NCBI GenBank assembly: GCA_011525625.1
Contig: WYAX01000024.1
Coordinates: 1-64,000, forward strand
Length of the DNA: 64,000 nt
Direction of reading: 5' to 3'
Source: Nitrospira defluvii
GTDB taxonomy: Bacteria > Nitrospirota > Nitrospiria > Nitrospirales > Nitrospiraceae
Shown here: piece after piece, positions 41,520-53,543 of the stretch
Layout: each line of letters begins with the position of its first letter
How positions within the stretch are numbered: the stretch's first letter is position 1
Made by a program: the position numbers and the translations under genes
The notes under the pieces: model-generated
The model's database searches: none
What the model saw: only the letters and a program-made list of their open reading frames with translations
What the model was told of the DNA's origin: nothing

Positions 41520-42020
41520 TTACGGGTGCCCCTTGGGTTTGACCGGCTCGGGATTAGTCGGGATCGGCAGCCGCACATCGGACCCCGAGAAGTGCCCGCC
41601 GATCAATTTTCCTTCTTCAAAGTACAGATAGCGGTGTTTGACGACCGCCGGACTTTCCCAATCTTCGAATATCCACTCTTCCCGTCGTAAACCGTCCTTG
41701 GTGTGCGTGACGTTCATCGTGTTCGGAGAGCCCCACGAATCGAGCACCTGCTTGCGGTCCATGCCGACCATCACGCGGTGACCTTCGATGTGCTTGGAGA
41801 AATCCGGGTCGAGCCAGCCGGGTACAAATCGAAAGGCAATCAGGGCGACCACGAACAGGACCAGGAACGTGTTGATAATCAACCGGACCGGCCGTTGCCG
41901 GATAAATGGCGTCGGTTCCTCCGCCGGGGGGAGGGCTGAAACGGGACTGGCCGAGGTCGTGTGATCGGTCACGGGGATCCTTCCGGTAACGAATGAGCGC
42001 GTTGTCACCTGCTCTTGCAT
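41520..42020 (-). CDS. Single-pass membrane protein with SmpA/OmlA-like domain
   Basis: A 166-residue protein. One membrane segment (LIINTFLVLFVVALIAF, about 45-61) precedes a periplasmic domain with the BamE/OmlA-like pattern (GMDRKQVLDSWGSPN; EEWIFEDW; HRYLYFEEGKLIGG). It is not a lipoprotein, so it is not a classical BamE. ATG 42020 is preferred. Confidence 0.65.
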   Translation of the reverse strand: MQEQVTTRSFVTGRIPVTDHTTSASPVSALPPAEEPTPFIRQRPVRLIINTFLVLFVVALIAFRFVPGWLDPDFSKHIEGHRVMVGMDRKQVLDSWGSPNTMNVTHTKDGLRREEWIFEDWESPAVVKHRYLYFEEGKLIGGHFSGSDVRLPIPTNPEPVKPKGHP

Positions 42021-42135
42021 GCTAAACAATCGTTTTTCAGTCCGTCAAGGGATGGAATGGTACGCCGGCGTGGTCTTTTCGCCCCGGGAACCGATTGCGA
42101 CCTGCTATGCTTAGTGGAGAAATGTGAGGACGGCG

Positions 42136-42795
42136 ATGGCAGGACAGGGCGGGAAATGGCGGCAAGGCCTGCTGTGGGCGATCCTCCTGGGGGGGGGGCT
42201 CGTGACCGGTGAGGGAAGTCCTGTGGAAGCGGGACCGCTTTACGTGTATACGGACGCCCAGGGGCAGCCCGTCCTGACCGACAATCTTGAGCAGGTGCCC
42301 GCCGCATACCGGGGGCGGGTGCGAACCATGACTGGTTCTGATGCGTCGTCGGCGCCGGCACCTGAACCGGTTGCAGCGGGGTCCGTCGCTTCCCACCCTG
42401 CGTCGAAGGGGGTCATCGGAGACTTGCTCGATGCAGTGGCCGGAAAACTGGGGACGCGAGCCATCAAGGGAATCACGCCGTATCAGACGGCGGTGGCGAT
42501 CGTGGCAGGCTCGGCTGCAGTGGTCCTGCTCCTGATGATATTTCTCAGCGCCAACCCTGCGATACGAATTCTTTGCAAGTTCCTCCTCGTACTCGTCGCG
42601 GGTGCCGCGCTCTACCACATGGTGGCGTTCGAAGCGCCGACGCTGGAGGCCGTTGCCGGACCTCCGCAAGAGGGTTCAGGGCAAGCCGTGGAGAATGTGT
42701 TGGGGCGACTGAGGAGCCAAACCGAGCAGAATTACCGCGCACAGGATGAACGGACAGCCCGCCAAATTGAGCCAGCCGAACAGCCGACCCCCTGA
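42136..42795 (+). CDS. DUF4124-domain membrane protein
   Basis: A 219-residue protein: signal peptide (GLLWAILLGGGLVTGEG), then a DUF4124-type segment (LYVYTDAQGQPVLTDNLEQVP), a linker and two membrane helices (AVAIVAGSAAVVLLLMIFL; FLLVLVAGAALYHMVAF). The start at ATG 42136 (GAGGA upstream) or GTG 42124 is uncertain. The role is unknown, probably envelope-associated. Confidence 0.65.
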   Translation: MAGQGGKWRQGLLWAILLGGGLVTGEGSPVEAGPLYVYTDAQGQPVLTDNLEQVPAAYRGRVRTMTGSDASSAPAPEPVAAGSVASHPASKGVIGDLLDAVAGKLGTRAIKGITPYQTAVAIVAGSAAVVLLLMIFLSANPAIRILCKFLLVLVAGAALYHMVAFEAPTLEAVAGPPQEGSGQAVENVLGRLRSQTEQNYRAQDERTARQIEPAEQPTP

Positions 42796-42801
42796 CGATT
42801 G

Positions 42802-43581
42802 TTAGTCCGCATACGTGGGCATCGGAATTTTTTTGGTCGCCGGAGCGGGTGGAGGCTGTTGCGCGAAGGCCCTGGAGTAAGGATTCAGGACCGGTTCGTG
42901 GGTGTTTCGCTGGCGGAGTTTCACAAGCGGCAGACTCTGGGTGCTGATCTCGAGGCGGTCGATCGGGGCTTTCAGCGTGAGCGGATCGGGCAAGCCCTGG
43001 AGCGCGAACATCTGAAACGCGAGTGACCAATCGAGTGTGTCCTTCCCCTTCTCACGGACGATAAACCTCGCCTCAGCCGACGGCTTGCCGGAAAAAAACA
43101 ACAACATGATATTCGAGCGGAAAACCGGCGACGCCGCGTCGTCGGACGGTTTAAATTCAGGAACGAGCTGCGGGATTTTGCTCAAGGCGACCGGTGGGGT
43201 GAACTCGATGTCCACGAGCCGGACGAAGAGGGGCCGTTGTTCGCTATGGTCGTTCGGATCGAAGGTGTAGCTGAACGAGTAGCGGACGTCGATTCCGTCG
43301 CGTTTAAACGTGTAGACATCCTCGCCGTTTTCCGGCGAGGCGACTTTTTTGAAGTACTGATCCCAATCGGCGATGGGGTAATAGGTAAAGACGCGCAGGG
43401 CCGATTTGCGGTCACGCACCGCCTGCGGCAGCCCGAGTTTCTCGTGGAGTTGGGTTTGTGTCAGGCCAAGATAGCCGTCGTCAAAATAGGGCTCTGCCCG
43501 GGCCTGGCCGGCCACAGATCCAATGACACCGATGCAGATCAAGGAGAACAGCAATAGGCGAGTGACTGTCTGAAACGCCAT
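42802..43581 (-). CDS. Exported hypothetical protein
   Basis: A 259-residue protein with a signal peptide (LLLFSLICIGVIGSVAGQARA). The N-terminal part GYLGLTQTQLHEKLGLPQAV resembles the start of SmpA/OmlA-like folds. The C-terminus is Pro-rich (QQPPPAPATKKIP). It converges with the DUF4124 gene, 6 bp apart. ATG 43581 gives a normal signal peptide. Confidence 0.65.
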   Translation of the reverse strand: MAFQTVTRLLLFSLICIGVIGSVAGQARAEPYFDDGYLGLTQTQLHEKLGLPQAVRDRKSALRVFTYYPIADWDQYFKKVASPENGEDVYTFKRDGIDVRYSFSYTFDPNDHSEQRPLFVRLVDIEFTPPVALSKIPQLVPEFKPSDDAASPVFRSNIMLLFFSGKPSAEARFIVREKGKDTLDWSLAFQMFALQGLPDPLTLKAPIDRLEISTQSLPLVKLRQRNTHEPVLNPYSRAFAQQPPPAPATKKIPMPTYAD

Positions 43582-43771
43582 AGGATGTACACTCAGGCTT
43601 GAGCCAGACAATGCTCGGCATCCTATCGGCCAGGGTAGGCAATGTCAAGGCGCGGCGACGGTCATGGCTTGCTGAAAAAAGTCGGTTCCCGATATGATGC
43701 CGCTCCATCCGTGAGTCCCGATCGCCCGTGGCGCCTGCCCGACGTTCGGAGACAGAAAGACATAGGTCGTC

Positions 43772-46700
43772 ATGCCGGTACATGAAGTAGAAGCCCTGCT
43801 CCGGGAGCGAATCCTGATCCTCGATGGTGCCATGGGCACCATGATTCAACGGTACAAGCTGGACGAAGCCGCCTTTCGCGGGACACGATTTCAGCAGTGG
43901 GCCAAGGACCTCAAGGGGCACAACGACCTCCTCAATGTCACGCAACCGGCCGTGATCGAGGCGATCCATCGCCAGTACCTCGAAGCCGGGGCGGACATCA
44001 TCGAAACCAACACCTTCAATTCCCAGTCCGTGTCGCTGTCCGACTACGGGATGGAAGAGCTGGGTTACGAGCTCTCGAAAGCCGGGGCTGAGTGTGCCCG
44101 GCGGGCTGTGGCTGCGGTCACTGCGGCGCAGCCTGCTCGACGCTGTTTCGTCACCGGGGCCATCGGCCCGACCACGAAGACCTCTTCCATCTCGACCGAT
44201 TCGAACGATGCGGCGGCCCGCGGCACGACCTTTCCTGAATTAGTACGGGCCTATGCCGAACAGGTCCGCGGCCTGCTGGACGGCGGCGTCGATCTGCTGC
44301 TGGTCGAGACCATTTTCGATACGCTCAACGCCAAGGCCGCGTTTTTTGCGATTCAGCAGCTGTTTGCCGAAGGCGCCAGGCAGGTGCCGATCATGGCGTC
44401 GGTTACCTTCATTCAAGCCGGCAGCAATCGAGGATTTTCCGGCCAAACCGTGGAAGGGTTCTGGAATTCCATTTCGCATGTGCCGCTCCTGAGTGTCGGG
44501 ATGAATTGCGCGCTGGGGCCGAAGGAAATGCGGCCGCTGATCGAGGAGTTGTCGCAGCTCGCGCCCATTTACGTCAGCAGTCACCCCAATGCAGGCCTGC
44601 CCAACCCACTGTTGCCGACGGGGTTTCCCGAGACCCCGGACTCGTTGGCGCCGCAGTTGCGAGAATGGGCGCAAAACGGGTGGCTCAATATTGTGGGCGG
44701 CTGTTGCGGCACGACACCGGACCACATTCGCAGCATTGCGGATGCGGTGCGCGGCGTCTCGCCAAGACGGCCGGGTACGGTGGAGCCGTATTTGCGGCTC
44801 AGCGGCCTGGAGGCGTTGACGGTCCGGCCTGAATCCAATTTCGTCAATGTCGGCGAGCGGACCAACATCACTGGGTCTCCGGCATTTTCCAAACTTATTC
44901 TGGCAGGGGATTACGATAAGGCCCTGACGGTGGCGCGTCAGCAGGTGGAGGGCGGGGCGCAGGTCATCGATATCAATATGGATGAAGGCATGCTGGATTC
45001 CACAGCGGCCATGCAGAAATTTCTGCGCCTGCTGGCCGCGGAGTCCGATATCGCGCGCGTGCCCATCATGGTGGACAGTTCCAAGTGGGAGGTCATCGAA
45101 GAAGGCCTTCGCAACATGCAAGGGAAGGGCATCGTCAACTCCATCAGCCTCAAGGAAGGAGAGGCCAAGTTTCTGGAACAGGCTCGCCTGATACGCCGGT
45201 ATGGCGCGGCCATGGTCGTCATGGCGTTCGACGAGCGGGGACAGGCCGATTCGCTGCCCCGACGCATCGAGATTTGCGAACGCTCCTATCGCCTGCTCAC
45301 CACGCAGGTCGGCGTGCCGCCGCAGGACATCATCTTCGATCCGAACATCCTCACGGTGGCGACCGGACTGGAGGAACACAACAACTACGCCGTCGATTTC
45401 ATCGAGGCGACCCGTTGGATCAAACAGCATCTCCCGCTGGCCAAGGTCAGCGGCGGCGTCAGTAATATTTCATTCTCGTTTCGCGGCAACAATGTCGTGC
45501 GCGAAGCGATGCATGCGGCGTTTCTCTACCATGCCATTCAGGCCGGGCTCGATATGGGCATCGTCAATGCCGGGCAACTGGCTGTGTATGAGGAGATTCC
45601 CAAGGATCTGCTGGCCCTGGTGGAAGACGTGCTGTTGAATCGCCGGCCGGATGCAACGGAACGGCTGGTGGCCTTCGCCGAAACGGTCAAACAAAAGGGC
45701 AAGGCGGCGGTGAAGGACGACGAGTGGCGTTCAAGGCCGGTTGAAGAACGGTTGGCCCACGCGCTGGTCAAGGGACTCACGGACTGTATCGATCAGGATG
45801 TGGAGGAGGCCCGGCAGAAATCAGCCCGCCCGCTCGATGTGATCGAAGGGCCGTTGATGGCGGGCATGAATATCGTCGGTGATCTGTTCGGATCGGGCAA
45901 AATGTTTTTGCCGCAGGTCGTGAAGAGCGCCCGAGTGATGAAAAAGGCCGTCGCCTACCTCATGCCGTTCATGGAAGCCGAGAAGCAGCGTTTGGGGACC
46001 TCCCGCGCAAACGGCAAGGTGTTGCTCGCGACGGTGAAAGGCGATGTGCACGACATCGGGAAGAACATCGTCGGCGTCGTGTTGGGATGTAACAATTACG
46101 AGGTGATCGATCTGGGCGTGATGGTGTCCTGCGAGACCATTCTCGCAACGGCACGGGAGCGCCACGTGGATGTGATCGGTCTCAGCGGCTTGATCACGCC
46201 CTCGTTGGATGAAATGGTGCATGTGGCCAAGGAGATGACGCGGCAAGGGTTTACGGTGCCTCTGCTCATCGGCGGCGCCACGACCAGCAAGGCCCATACG
46301 GCCGTCAAGATCGCTCCGTCCTATGGGAATGCGACGGTGCACGTCCTCGATGCGTCACGCGCGGTCGGTGTCGTGGGGAGTTTGATCAGCGAGCAGCAGC
46401 GGACGGAGTTTGCCGCATCGGTTCGCGCCGACTATGACCGGATCCGCCAGGCGCACCAGGACAAAGGCTCCAAGGCGCTCATCAGTCTGGAGGCCGCGCG
46501 CGCGCATCGACTGCCGACCGATTGGGCTGCGGCGGATCTTCCCGTCCCGGCATTCACCGGGGTACGCCGAATCGATCGTCTGTCACTCCGGGACCTGGTG
46601 CCCTTCATCGACTGGACCCCGTTTTTTCATACCTGGGAGTTACGTGGGCGGTATCCCGGCATTTTGGCGGACCCCACCGTCGGACCCAAGGCCAAGGAGC

Positions 46701-47455
46701 TCCTTGCGGATGCCGAGGCTCTGCTGGAGGAAATCATTCGCGGCGACCTGCTGACGGCTCGCGGCGTGTATGGGTTCTTCCCGGCGAACAGTGTCGGCGA
46801 CGACATCGAACTCTACCGGGCCCCTGACCGGCGCGAGGTGGCGAGCACGTTCCACACGCTCCGGCAACAAACAGAAAAGCCCGCGGACCAGTTTAATCTG
46901 GCACTGGCCGACTATGTCGCCCCAAAGGATGCCGGCCGGACGGACTATGTCGGCGCCTTTGTCGTGACGGCGGGAATCGGTGTAGAGGCGCTGTGTGCGA
47001 AGTTTGAGAAGGACCATGACGATTACAATTCCATCATGGTCAAGGCGTTGGCGGACCGGTTGGCTGAAGCCTTTGCCGAATGGCTGCACAAACAGGTTCG
47101 TGCTGAGTGGGGATACGGCAAGGCTGAATCGCTGACGAACGAGGACATGATTCGCGAGCGCTACCGGGGCATCCGTCCTGCGCCCGGATATCCGGCCTGT
47201 CCAGACCATACCGAGAAACGAATCCTGTTCGACCTGCTGCAGGCGGAATCACAATCGGGCGTGACCCTGACCGAGTCCTACGCCATGTTGCCGGCAGCCG
47301 CCGTGAGCGGCCTGTATTTTGCCCATCCACAGGCCAGGTATTTTGCCGTGGGAAAAATCAACCGCGACCAGGTCGAGGACTACGCCAAGCGGAAGAAGCT
47401 TCCCGTGGGTGAAGTGGAGCGGTGGTTGGCGCCGAATCTCAATTACGATGCGTAG
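43772..47455 (+). CDS. metH: Cobalamin-dependent methionine synthase
   Basis: Transfers the methyl group of methyl-tetrahydrofolate to homocysteine through cobalamin. The full 1227-residue, four-module enzyme is present. The homocysteine domain (about 1-330) has zinc ligands in GMNCALG and GGCCGTT. The pterin domain starts near 353 with [11 protein letters not shown]. The B12 cap/binding domain has [12 protein letters not shown] (DxHxxG, about 757). The reactivation domain has [12 protein letters not shown] (about 1134). No cobalamin or SAM riboswitch was recognised in the 190-bp upstream region. It completes the methionine route suggested by the sulfur cluster. Confidence 0.98.
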   Translation: MPVHEVEALLRERILILDGAMGTMIQRYKLDEAAFRGTRFQQWAKDLKGHNDLLNVTQPAVIEAIHRQYLEAGADIIETNTFNSQSVSLSDYGMEELGYELSKAGAECARRAVAAVTAAQPARRCFVTGAIGPTTKTSSISTDSNDAAARGTTFPELVRAYAEQVRGLLDGGVDLLLVETIFDTLNAKAAFFAIQQLFAEGARQVPIMASVTFIQAGSNRGFSGQTVEGFWNSISHVPLLSVGMNCALGPKEMRPLIEELSQLAPIYVSSHPNAGLPNPLLPTGFPETPDSLAPQLREWAQNGWLNIVGGCCGTTPDHIRSIADAVRGVSPRRPGTVEPYLRLSGLEALTVRPESNFVNVGERTNITGSPAFSKLILAGDYDKALTVARQQVEGGAQVIDINMDEGMLDSTAAMQKFLRLLAAESDIARVPIMVDSSKWEVIEEGLRNMQGKGIVNSISLKEGEAKFLEQARLIRRYGAAMVVMAFDERGQADSLPRRIEICERSYRLLTTQVGVPPQDIIFDPNILTVATGLEEHNNYAVDFIEATRWIKQHLPLAKVSGGVSNISFSFRGNNVVREAMHAAFLYHAIQAGLDMGIVNAGQLAVYEEIPKDLLALVEDVLLNRRPDATERLVAFAETVKQKGKAAVKDDEWRSRPVEERLAHALVKGLTDCIDQDVEEARQKSARPLDVIEGPLMAGMNIVGDLFGSGKMFLPQVVKSARVMKKAVAYLMPFMEAEKQRLGTSRANGKVLLATVKGDVHDIGKNIVGVVLGCNNYEVIDLGVMVSCETILATARERHVDVIGLSGLITPSLDEMVHVAKEMTRQGFTVPLLIGGATTSKAHTAVKIAPSYGNATVHVLDASRAVGVVGSLISEQQRTEFAASVRADYDRIRQAHQDKGSKALISLEAARAHRLPTDWAAADLPVPAFTGVRRIDRLSLRDLVPFIDWTPFFHTWELRGRYPGILADPTVGPKAKELLADAEALLEEIIRGDLLTARGVYGFFPANSVGDDIELYRAPDRREVASTFHTLRQQTEKPADQFNLALADYVAPKDAGRTDYVGAFVVTAGIGVEALCAKFEKDHDDYNSIMVKALADRLAEAFAEWLHKQVRAEWGYGKAESLTNEDMIRERYRGIRPAPGYPACPDHTEKRILFDLLQAESQSGVTLTESYAMLPAAAVSGLYFAHPQARYFAVGKINRDQVEDYAKRKKLPVGEVERWLAPNLNYDA

Positions 47456-47563
47456 TCACGAAGAGCCGATGGCAGATCGCAGATCGTCTCTGGCGGACAG
47501 AGAGGCGAGGGGGGCTCCGGCCTCCGAGCTATCAGCCATCAGCCATACGCTCTCATCTGCCAG

Positions 47564-48061
47564 TCAATGTTTGACGGCTTCGAGGGGAGTGGAGATCGTC
47601 GGAGGCAGGGGGCTGCCGGCGGTGACGCTGCTGAGTGCCGTTCTGATCCAGTGATACCGTTCTTCGGCCCAGGCATTGAATTCTTCTGAATTGTCGAACA
47701 CCAGTTCCCAGGCTTTGGCGGCATCCAGCAGCAAGAGCTGGTGCGGCTGATTTTGACCCGGGAAATACACGACCAAGACGGCGGATTTCCCGGTCAGGCT
47801 GATGTCCGTGAACACGTGAATCATAGCCGCTTGCGGCATGGGAATGTCGCGCATCGCGGCGGCGACGAGCGGTTGATAGAGGCGGTGGAGCAGGTGTGTC
47901 GTGTCTTCATAGGGACACGCGGTTCCCAACAGTCTTGGGTTGGGGCGGTCTCCGAAGAGATTGTCGGTCAGGTAGGTCGCGGCTTCCCACGTCGGCATCA
48001 TGCCGGATGAGGCGAGGTTCTCGCACAGATAGGCGATCCAGTTTCGTGAGGTGCGACTCAT
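47564..48061 (-). CDS. Hypothetical protein coupled to HD-GYP regulator
   Basis: A 165-residue soluble protein (WIAYLCENLASSGMMPTWEAATYL; LLLDAAKAWELVFDNSEEFNAWAEERY). Its ATG overlaps the HD-GYP stop by 4 nt, so it is translated with it and may be a partner or target. No known domain was seen. Confidence 0.65.
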   Translation of the reverse strand: MSRTSRNWIAYLCENLASSGMMPTWEAATYLTDNLFGDRPNPRLLGTACPYEDTTHLLHRLYQPLVAAAMRDIPMPQAAMIHVFTDISLTGKSAVLVVYFPGQNQPHQLLLLDAAKAWELVFDNSEEFNAWAEERYHWIRTALSSVTAGSPLPPTISTPLEAVKH

Positions 48062-49236
48062 TGACCGTCTCCCTGCTCCTGAGTCATCGAACGCTGCCGG
48101 GAGGCGGCGAGCCAGCTCGGATCGGCAAATTGGTCGTAGATGCGTTGAATATCGGCCATGGAATCGAAAAAGATGTCGAGCAGATCGGGGTCGAAATGTT
48201 TGCCCCGTTCTTTCAGCATGAGTTCTTTGGCGTGATCGAAGTCATAGGCGGGTTTGTACACCCGCTGCGTCGTGATGGCGTCGAAGTTGTCGGCGATGGC
48301 GGTAATCCGTCCCTCCAGCGGAATCTCCTCTCCCTTCAGCCCTCGCGGGTACCCGGTGCCGTCGTACCGTTCATGGTGTGTCCAGGCGATGATGGCGGCC
48401 ACCTTCAGCAGTTCCGAGTCGGAGCCGGCCAGAATTCTGTAGCCGATTTCCGTGTGCTGGGTAATGACTTTAAATTCTTCCGGGGTGAACTTGCCCGGCT
48501 TCAGCAACACATGATCCGGTGTGCCGATCTTGCCGATGTCGTGCATGGGGCTCGCCGTGCGGATGAGGTCGCAGCGCTCCGGCGATAACCCGTACCGGCG
48601 CGCAAGCACTTCACAGTAATGACTCATCCGTTGAATGTGTTGGGCGGTCGAGCTGTCCCGGAATTCGGCGGCAATCGCCAGCCGTTGAATCGTTTCCTCG
48701 CGTGAGAGGCGGAGTTCCTTCTCGCTGCGCTCCAGCCATTCGAGGGCCTGTTGCAGGGCGATCGTCCTGGTCCGGACGACCTCTTCGAGGTTTTCCCGGT
48801 GCATGGAGTTTTCGATTTCCAGCTTTCGTCGCCGCAGGGCGTTCGCCACGTTGATCAGGACTTCGTTCGCCTCAAAGGGCTTAATGATGTACCCGAAGGC
48901 TCCCATATCCAGTGCCGCATTCGCGAGCACGGGGCTGTCGAGTCCGGTGATCATGATGACGGCGGTGGTGGGATACTGGGTGAGGATGTGGCGAATGAGG
49001 TCCATGCCCGACTCGCCGGGCATATTCACGTCGCACAGGACCATGGCAAAGGAGCCGCTCTCCATCCGTTGTCTGGCTTCGCGCGCCTCGCCCGCCAGGG
49101 TCACTTGGTAACCGTGGGGTTGAAGCAGATAACCCAGCAGGCGACGAATGGGTTCTTCGTCGTCGACGATGAGAATGTTGCGGTTTTCGAGAATCGATTG
49201 CTGGGTGGCCACTTCACTCACGCTGGGAATGCTCAT
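48058..49236 (-). CDS. Response regulator with HD-GYP cyclic-di-GMP phosphodiesterase domain
   Basis: A 392-residue RpfG-type protein. The receiver (about 15-135) has the acceptor in MVLCDVNMPGESG and signature KPFEANE. A coiled linker follows, then HD-GYP with HDIGK (about 233), HTEIGYRIL and the HHERYDGTGYPRGLKGEEIP signature (about 285-305). All metal-binding residues appear intact, so c-di-GMP hydrolysis is expected, controlled by phosphorylation. No cognate kinase is adjacent. Confidence 0.93.
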   Translation of the reverse strand: MSIPSVSEVATQQSILENRNILIVDDEEPIRRLLGYLLQPHGYQVTLAGEAREARQRMESGSFAMVLCDVNMPGESGMDLIRHILTQYPTTAVIMITGLDSPVLANAALDMGAFGYIIKPFEANEVLINVANALRRRKLEIENSMHRENLEEVVRTRTIALQQALEWLERSEKELRLSREETIQRLAIAAEFRDSSTAQHIQRMSHYCEVLARRYGLSPERCDLIRTASPMHDIGKIGTPDHVLLKPGKFTPEEFKVITQHTEIGYRILAGSDSELLKVAAIIAWTHHERYDGTGYPRGLKGEEIPLEGRITAIADNFDAITTQRVYKPAYDFDHAKELMLKERGKHFDPDLLDIFFDSMADIQRIYDQFADPSWLAASRQRSMTQEQGDGQ

Positions 49237-49710
49237 AGACCTGGCTCGCTGGTTGAGGTAATCGAGTGACGTTCCTGAGGGTGCCTCAGGGATAGCGTCT
49301 CTATCGGTTCTCGGGTCCTAAGTCTGAAGTGTGCGGGAGCACGCGTAAATTTTGCACCTTCCGTGCCACTGGCATCGTTCCACGACGGGCTTGTCCACGG
49401 ACGCACAGGAAGCCGGTGGAGGCGGCCGTCTGAGTCGCGCCTACTCTATGATCATCCCGACATTCGAAGCAGAGATGGTGACGGTGCTGTCAACTCTGAC
49501 GGCGGCCGGTGAGGGACGGAACCGATCCTGTTCCTTCACGACACATGAGAGTGGATTATACCGAGGCACTTGGTGAACGCCAGCCGAAACGCAGTTTGTG
49601 AACATCGCCCGCATCGCGCATCTCCCTCCGCTACCTCCATTTGCTCTTTGTGGGCCCCTTCACTATAATCCGCTCCTTTAGATCGGCAGGCGATGAAGGA
49701 GCAGAACTGA
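49237..49710. other. Intergenic region upstream of rph
   Basis: This 474-bp gap contains no convincing gene; a 74-codon frame at 49352-49576 has no ribosome-binding site or recognisable product. TATAAT at 49674-49679 is a likely -10 box for rph, with a poor -35. Confidence 0.4.
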
Positions 49711-50454
49711 ATGGCTAGCGGGGCAGGGTTGGGGCGTATCGACGGACGACGGCGGGATCAAATTCGGCCAGTGAAGGTCACGCGCAATTTTACGAAACAT
49801 GCCGAAGGTTCAGTCCTGATCGAGATGGGGGACACCAAGGTCATCTGCACCGCCTCGGTGGAGGAAAAGGTTCCCCCGTTTCTGAAGGGGAAAGGGACCG
49901 GCTGGGTGACCGCCGAATATGCCATGCTGCCGCGGGCCACGCACGACCGTTCGCCCCGGGAATCGGTGAAGGGCAAACAAGGCGGCCGCACGCTGGAGAT
50001 TCAACGGCTGGTCGGGCGGGCCCTGCGCGCCGTGATCGATACGAGCCGATTGGGAGAGCGGACTATTTGGATCGATTGCGATGTGATTCAGGCCGACGGG
50101 GGGACTCGCACGGCTTCCATCACCGGAGCGTTCATCGCCCTTGCGGATGCCGTGTCTGTGCTCAAACGGCGCGAACTGATCAAGGCCAATCCATTGACCG
50201 ACTACCTGGCCGCCATCAGTATCGGTAAGGTCGGCGGTCATGTGATGGTGGACCTGGCGTACGAGGAAGACTCGCACGCTGAAGTGGACTTGAACCTGGT
50301 GATGACCGGCGCCGGACAGTATGTCGAAGTGCAGGGGACGGCTGAAAAAACGCCGTTCAACAAAAAAGATATGGACGAATTCCTCGACCTTGGGTGGGGA
50401 GCGATCCGTGAGCTGGTGGACCTGCAGAAATCGTTGATCGGTGCGTTGAGTTGA
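49711..50454 (+). CDS. rph: Ribonuclease PH
   Basis: A phosphorolytic 3'-exoribonuclease that trims tRNA 3' ends. The 247-residue protein contains [66 protein letters not shown] and [15 protein letters not shown]. It overlaps or abuts rdgB, the usual bacterial pairing, and lies directly before two tRNA genes. Confidence 0.97.
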   Translation: MASGAGLGRIDGRRRDQIRPVKVTRNFTKHAEGSVLIEMGDTKVICTASVEEKVPPFLKGKGTGWVTAEYAMLPRATHDRSPRESVKGKQGGRTLEIQRLVGRALRAVIDTSRLGERTIWIDCDVIQADGGTRTASITGAFIALADAVSVLKRRELIKANPLTDYLAAISIGKVGGHVMVDLAYEEDSHAEVDLNLVMTGAGQYVEVQGTAEKTPFNKKDMDEFLDLGWGAIRELVDLQKSLIGALS

Positions 50455-50456
50455 GC

Positions 50457-51061
50457 ATGCACATTGTGTTGGCAACCAGGAATCAACACAAAAAGCAGGA
50501 ATTGATCGCCCTTTTGCGCGGTCTGGACATTACGATTCGCACGCTCGATGATTTTCCTGAGGCCCCGGAAGTGATCGAAGACGGTGACACCTGCGAAGCC
50601 AACGCCATGAAGAAGGCCGTAGAGATCGCGCGGTACACGGGGCTCACGGCGGTGGCTGACGATACCGGGCTGGAAGTCGATGCGTTGGGCGGCCGCCCGG
50701 GCGTCTTCGCCGCGCGTTACGCAGGCGAACAGGCCACCTATGAGGACAATTGCCGGAAGTTATTGCACGAACTCCAGGGCATTCCGGCCGAGCGACGGAG
50801 GGGCCGTTTCGTGACCGTCGCGGCCATTGCGACGCCGGATGGGAAGCAGATGTCGGCGACAGGCGTATTGGAAGGCGTGATCGCTGAAGAGCCAACCGGT
50901 TCTCATGGTTTCGGGTATGACCCCGTGTTTGTGCTTCCGGAATACGGTCAGACCCTGGCGCAGTTGTCGCCGGAGGTCAAAAATCGAATCAGCCATCGTG
51001 CCCGCGCCTTCACCCAGGCAAAGACGTTGTTGGAACAATTGATGGCCGAACAAACTTCAGT

Positions 51062-51071
<10 letters not shown>
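50457..51071 (+). CDS. rdgB: XTP/dITP pyrophosphatase
   Basis: Removes non-canonical purine nucleoside triphosphates. The 204-residue Ham1 family protein has an N-terminal LATRNQHKKQEL, DDTGLEVDALGGRPGVFAARYAG, and GSHGFGYDPVF with SHRARA near the C-terminus. ATG 50457 is preferred over the TTG at 50451. Its last 10 nt, including the stop, are also the 5' end of the tRNA-Pro gene. Confidence 0.96.
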
Positions 51072-51138
<67 letters not shown>

Positions 51139-51258
51139 CATAATCCTTGTGTCGGTCCTTCAGCCTGGGCCGAGGCACATTGCGGTCACGAGGCCAGTGC
51201 CGCTCGTAGATCCGATCCAGGCCGGAACACCCAGTGACCGGATCGAGACCACCAGCAG

Positions 51259-52465
<1,207 letters not shown>

Positions 52466-52491
<26 letters not shown>

Positions 52492-53131
52492 GGTGGCTCT
52501 CCTTTCGTTCCCCGCTCTTATTGGACTCGCGCCACTTTCTCGCTGCGACTCGGTTTTGGCAGCGCGGCTGACAGTATAGCTGTTCGCGTCGGATCGCAAA
52601 AAAGATCGTGGCGCATTCCGGACAGCGTCGGATGTAGTCCCCCGTGTGGGCCAGGAGGTGCACAAACCGGTATTCAAACTCCTTCGCCTTGCGTTTCGCG
52701 CTCACGATGACCGTCCCGGCCTCGTCAGAGCCCTCGCCCGGCGACACCACGACCAGCGTCATCTGCGGAAACGTGAACTCGGTGTAGCCTTCATGCCAAT
52801 AGAGCTCCAAGTGCTCCAGGACGGCAGCCTGAATGTCCAGGGCTTCTTTGCGACTGGGAATCGTCTGATAGTTCTTCGCGTTGGGCACTCCTTCTACGCT
52901 CCATCCACTTTCAGGCGCCACCATCCCGCCGTAGCGGTCTCCGGTCTCATCGACAAAGGCCGCGACCTCAAACGCTACCAGCGTCCATTCCGTGGGCGTC
53001 AAAGCCTCCAGATCGGTCTGTAAAAACCGGAGCACCCACCCCACGGCGCCATCCGGCATCGTCTGGATCCGCTCCATCGCCTTCTCATACTCCACTTGAA
53101 AGTCCTGCTCCGCCTGTCCCTGTGCGCTCAT
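52466..53131 (-). CDS. CGNR-zinc-finger-like protein
   Basis: A protein of about 221 residues whose C-terminus has CPECATIFFAIRREQLYCQPRCQNRVAARKW, the spacing of the CGNR zinc finger of putative transcription regulators (here CQNR). A basic tail (ESHRGKKSGKG) follows. It overlaps the integrase start by 26 nt, so it is expressed with it and may control excision. The start near 53131 has GGAG about 8 nt upstream. Confidence 0.7.
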
Positions 53132-53333
53132 GCCTTCGGCTCCTTTTTCACGCCGACCCCTCTCTAGATTGCTAATCCCAACACCACCGAAAAATGTGTC
53201 GTGCGAACGGGCCGTTTCCACCGGAATGTGTTTGGCAAGTGTACCTCCGCCTTGCTAATGGCTGTCAAGAGTCATCACGCCTAAAAAATATGAGACGTGA
53301 TCTCTTCACAATCATTTTTCAAGGAGGTGCCCG

Positions 53334-53543
53334 ATGGTCCCCAGTACAAAATTGATCACTATTCGAGAGGCGGCCAACCGGTTAGGGCTCAAAGAAAGCA
53401 CAATCAGAAAATACATCCTGAAACGGCAGATCGCCTATGTGAAGCCGTCGGTCCGCGCCGTACGGATTCCGATTGAGGAACTGGAACGGATTCTCGCTGC
53501 CGGCCTGAGGCCAGTGATTCCTCAGGCGGCGGCTGCCCGATGA
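53334..53543 (+). CDS. Excisionase/AlpA-like helix-turn-helix protein
   Basis: A 69-residue protein with a MerR/AlpA-type HTH (LITIREAANRLGLKESTIRKYI) followed by the wing RQIAYVKPSVRAVRIPIEEL. A strong GGAGGTG site precedes the ATG. Size and position next to integrase and Rep-like genes fit an excisionase or element regulator. It overlaps the next gene by 4 nt. Confidence 0.8.
   Translation: MVPSTKLITIREAANRLGLKESTIRKYILKRQIAYVKPSVRAVRIPIEELERILAAGLRPVIPQAAAAR

Noticed and set aside
43582-43771. Cobalamin or SAM riboswitch upstream of metH
   Set aside because: No B12-box, SAM core or matching pairing pattern could be found in the region.
44240-45430. 396-codon minus-strand frame inside metH
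   Set aside because: Antisense of the conserved homocysteine and pterin domains; third-position GC makes long antisense frames common here.
47456-47563. Terminator or repeat between metH and the convergent gene
   Set aside because: An 8-bp TGGCAGAT/ATCTGCCA pair exists, but the arms are about 80 bp apart and no T run follows.
49352-49576. 74-codon frame before rph
   Set aside because: No ribosome-binding site, low-complexity composition and no family resemblance.
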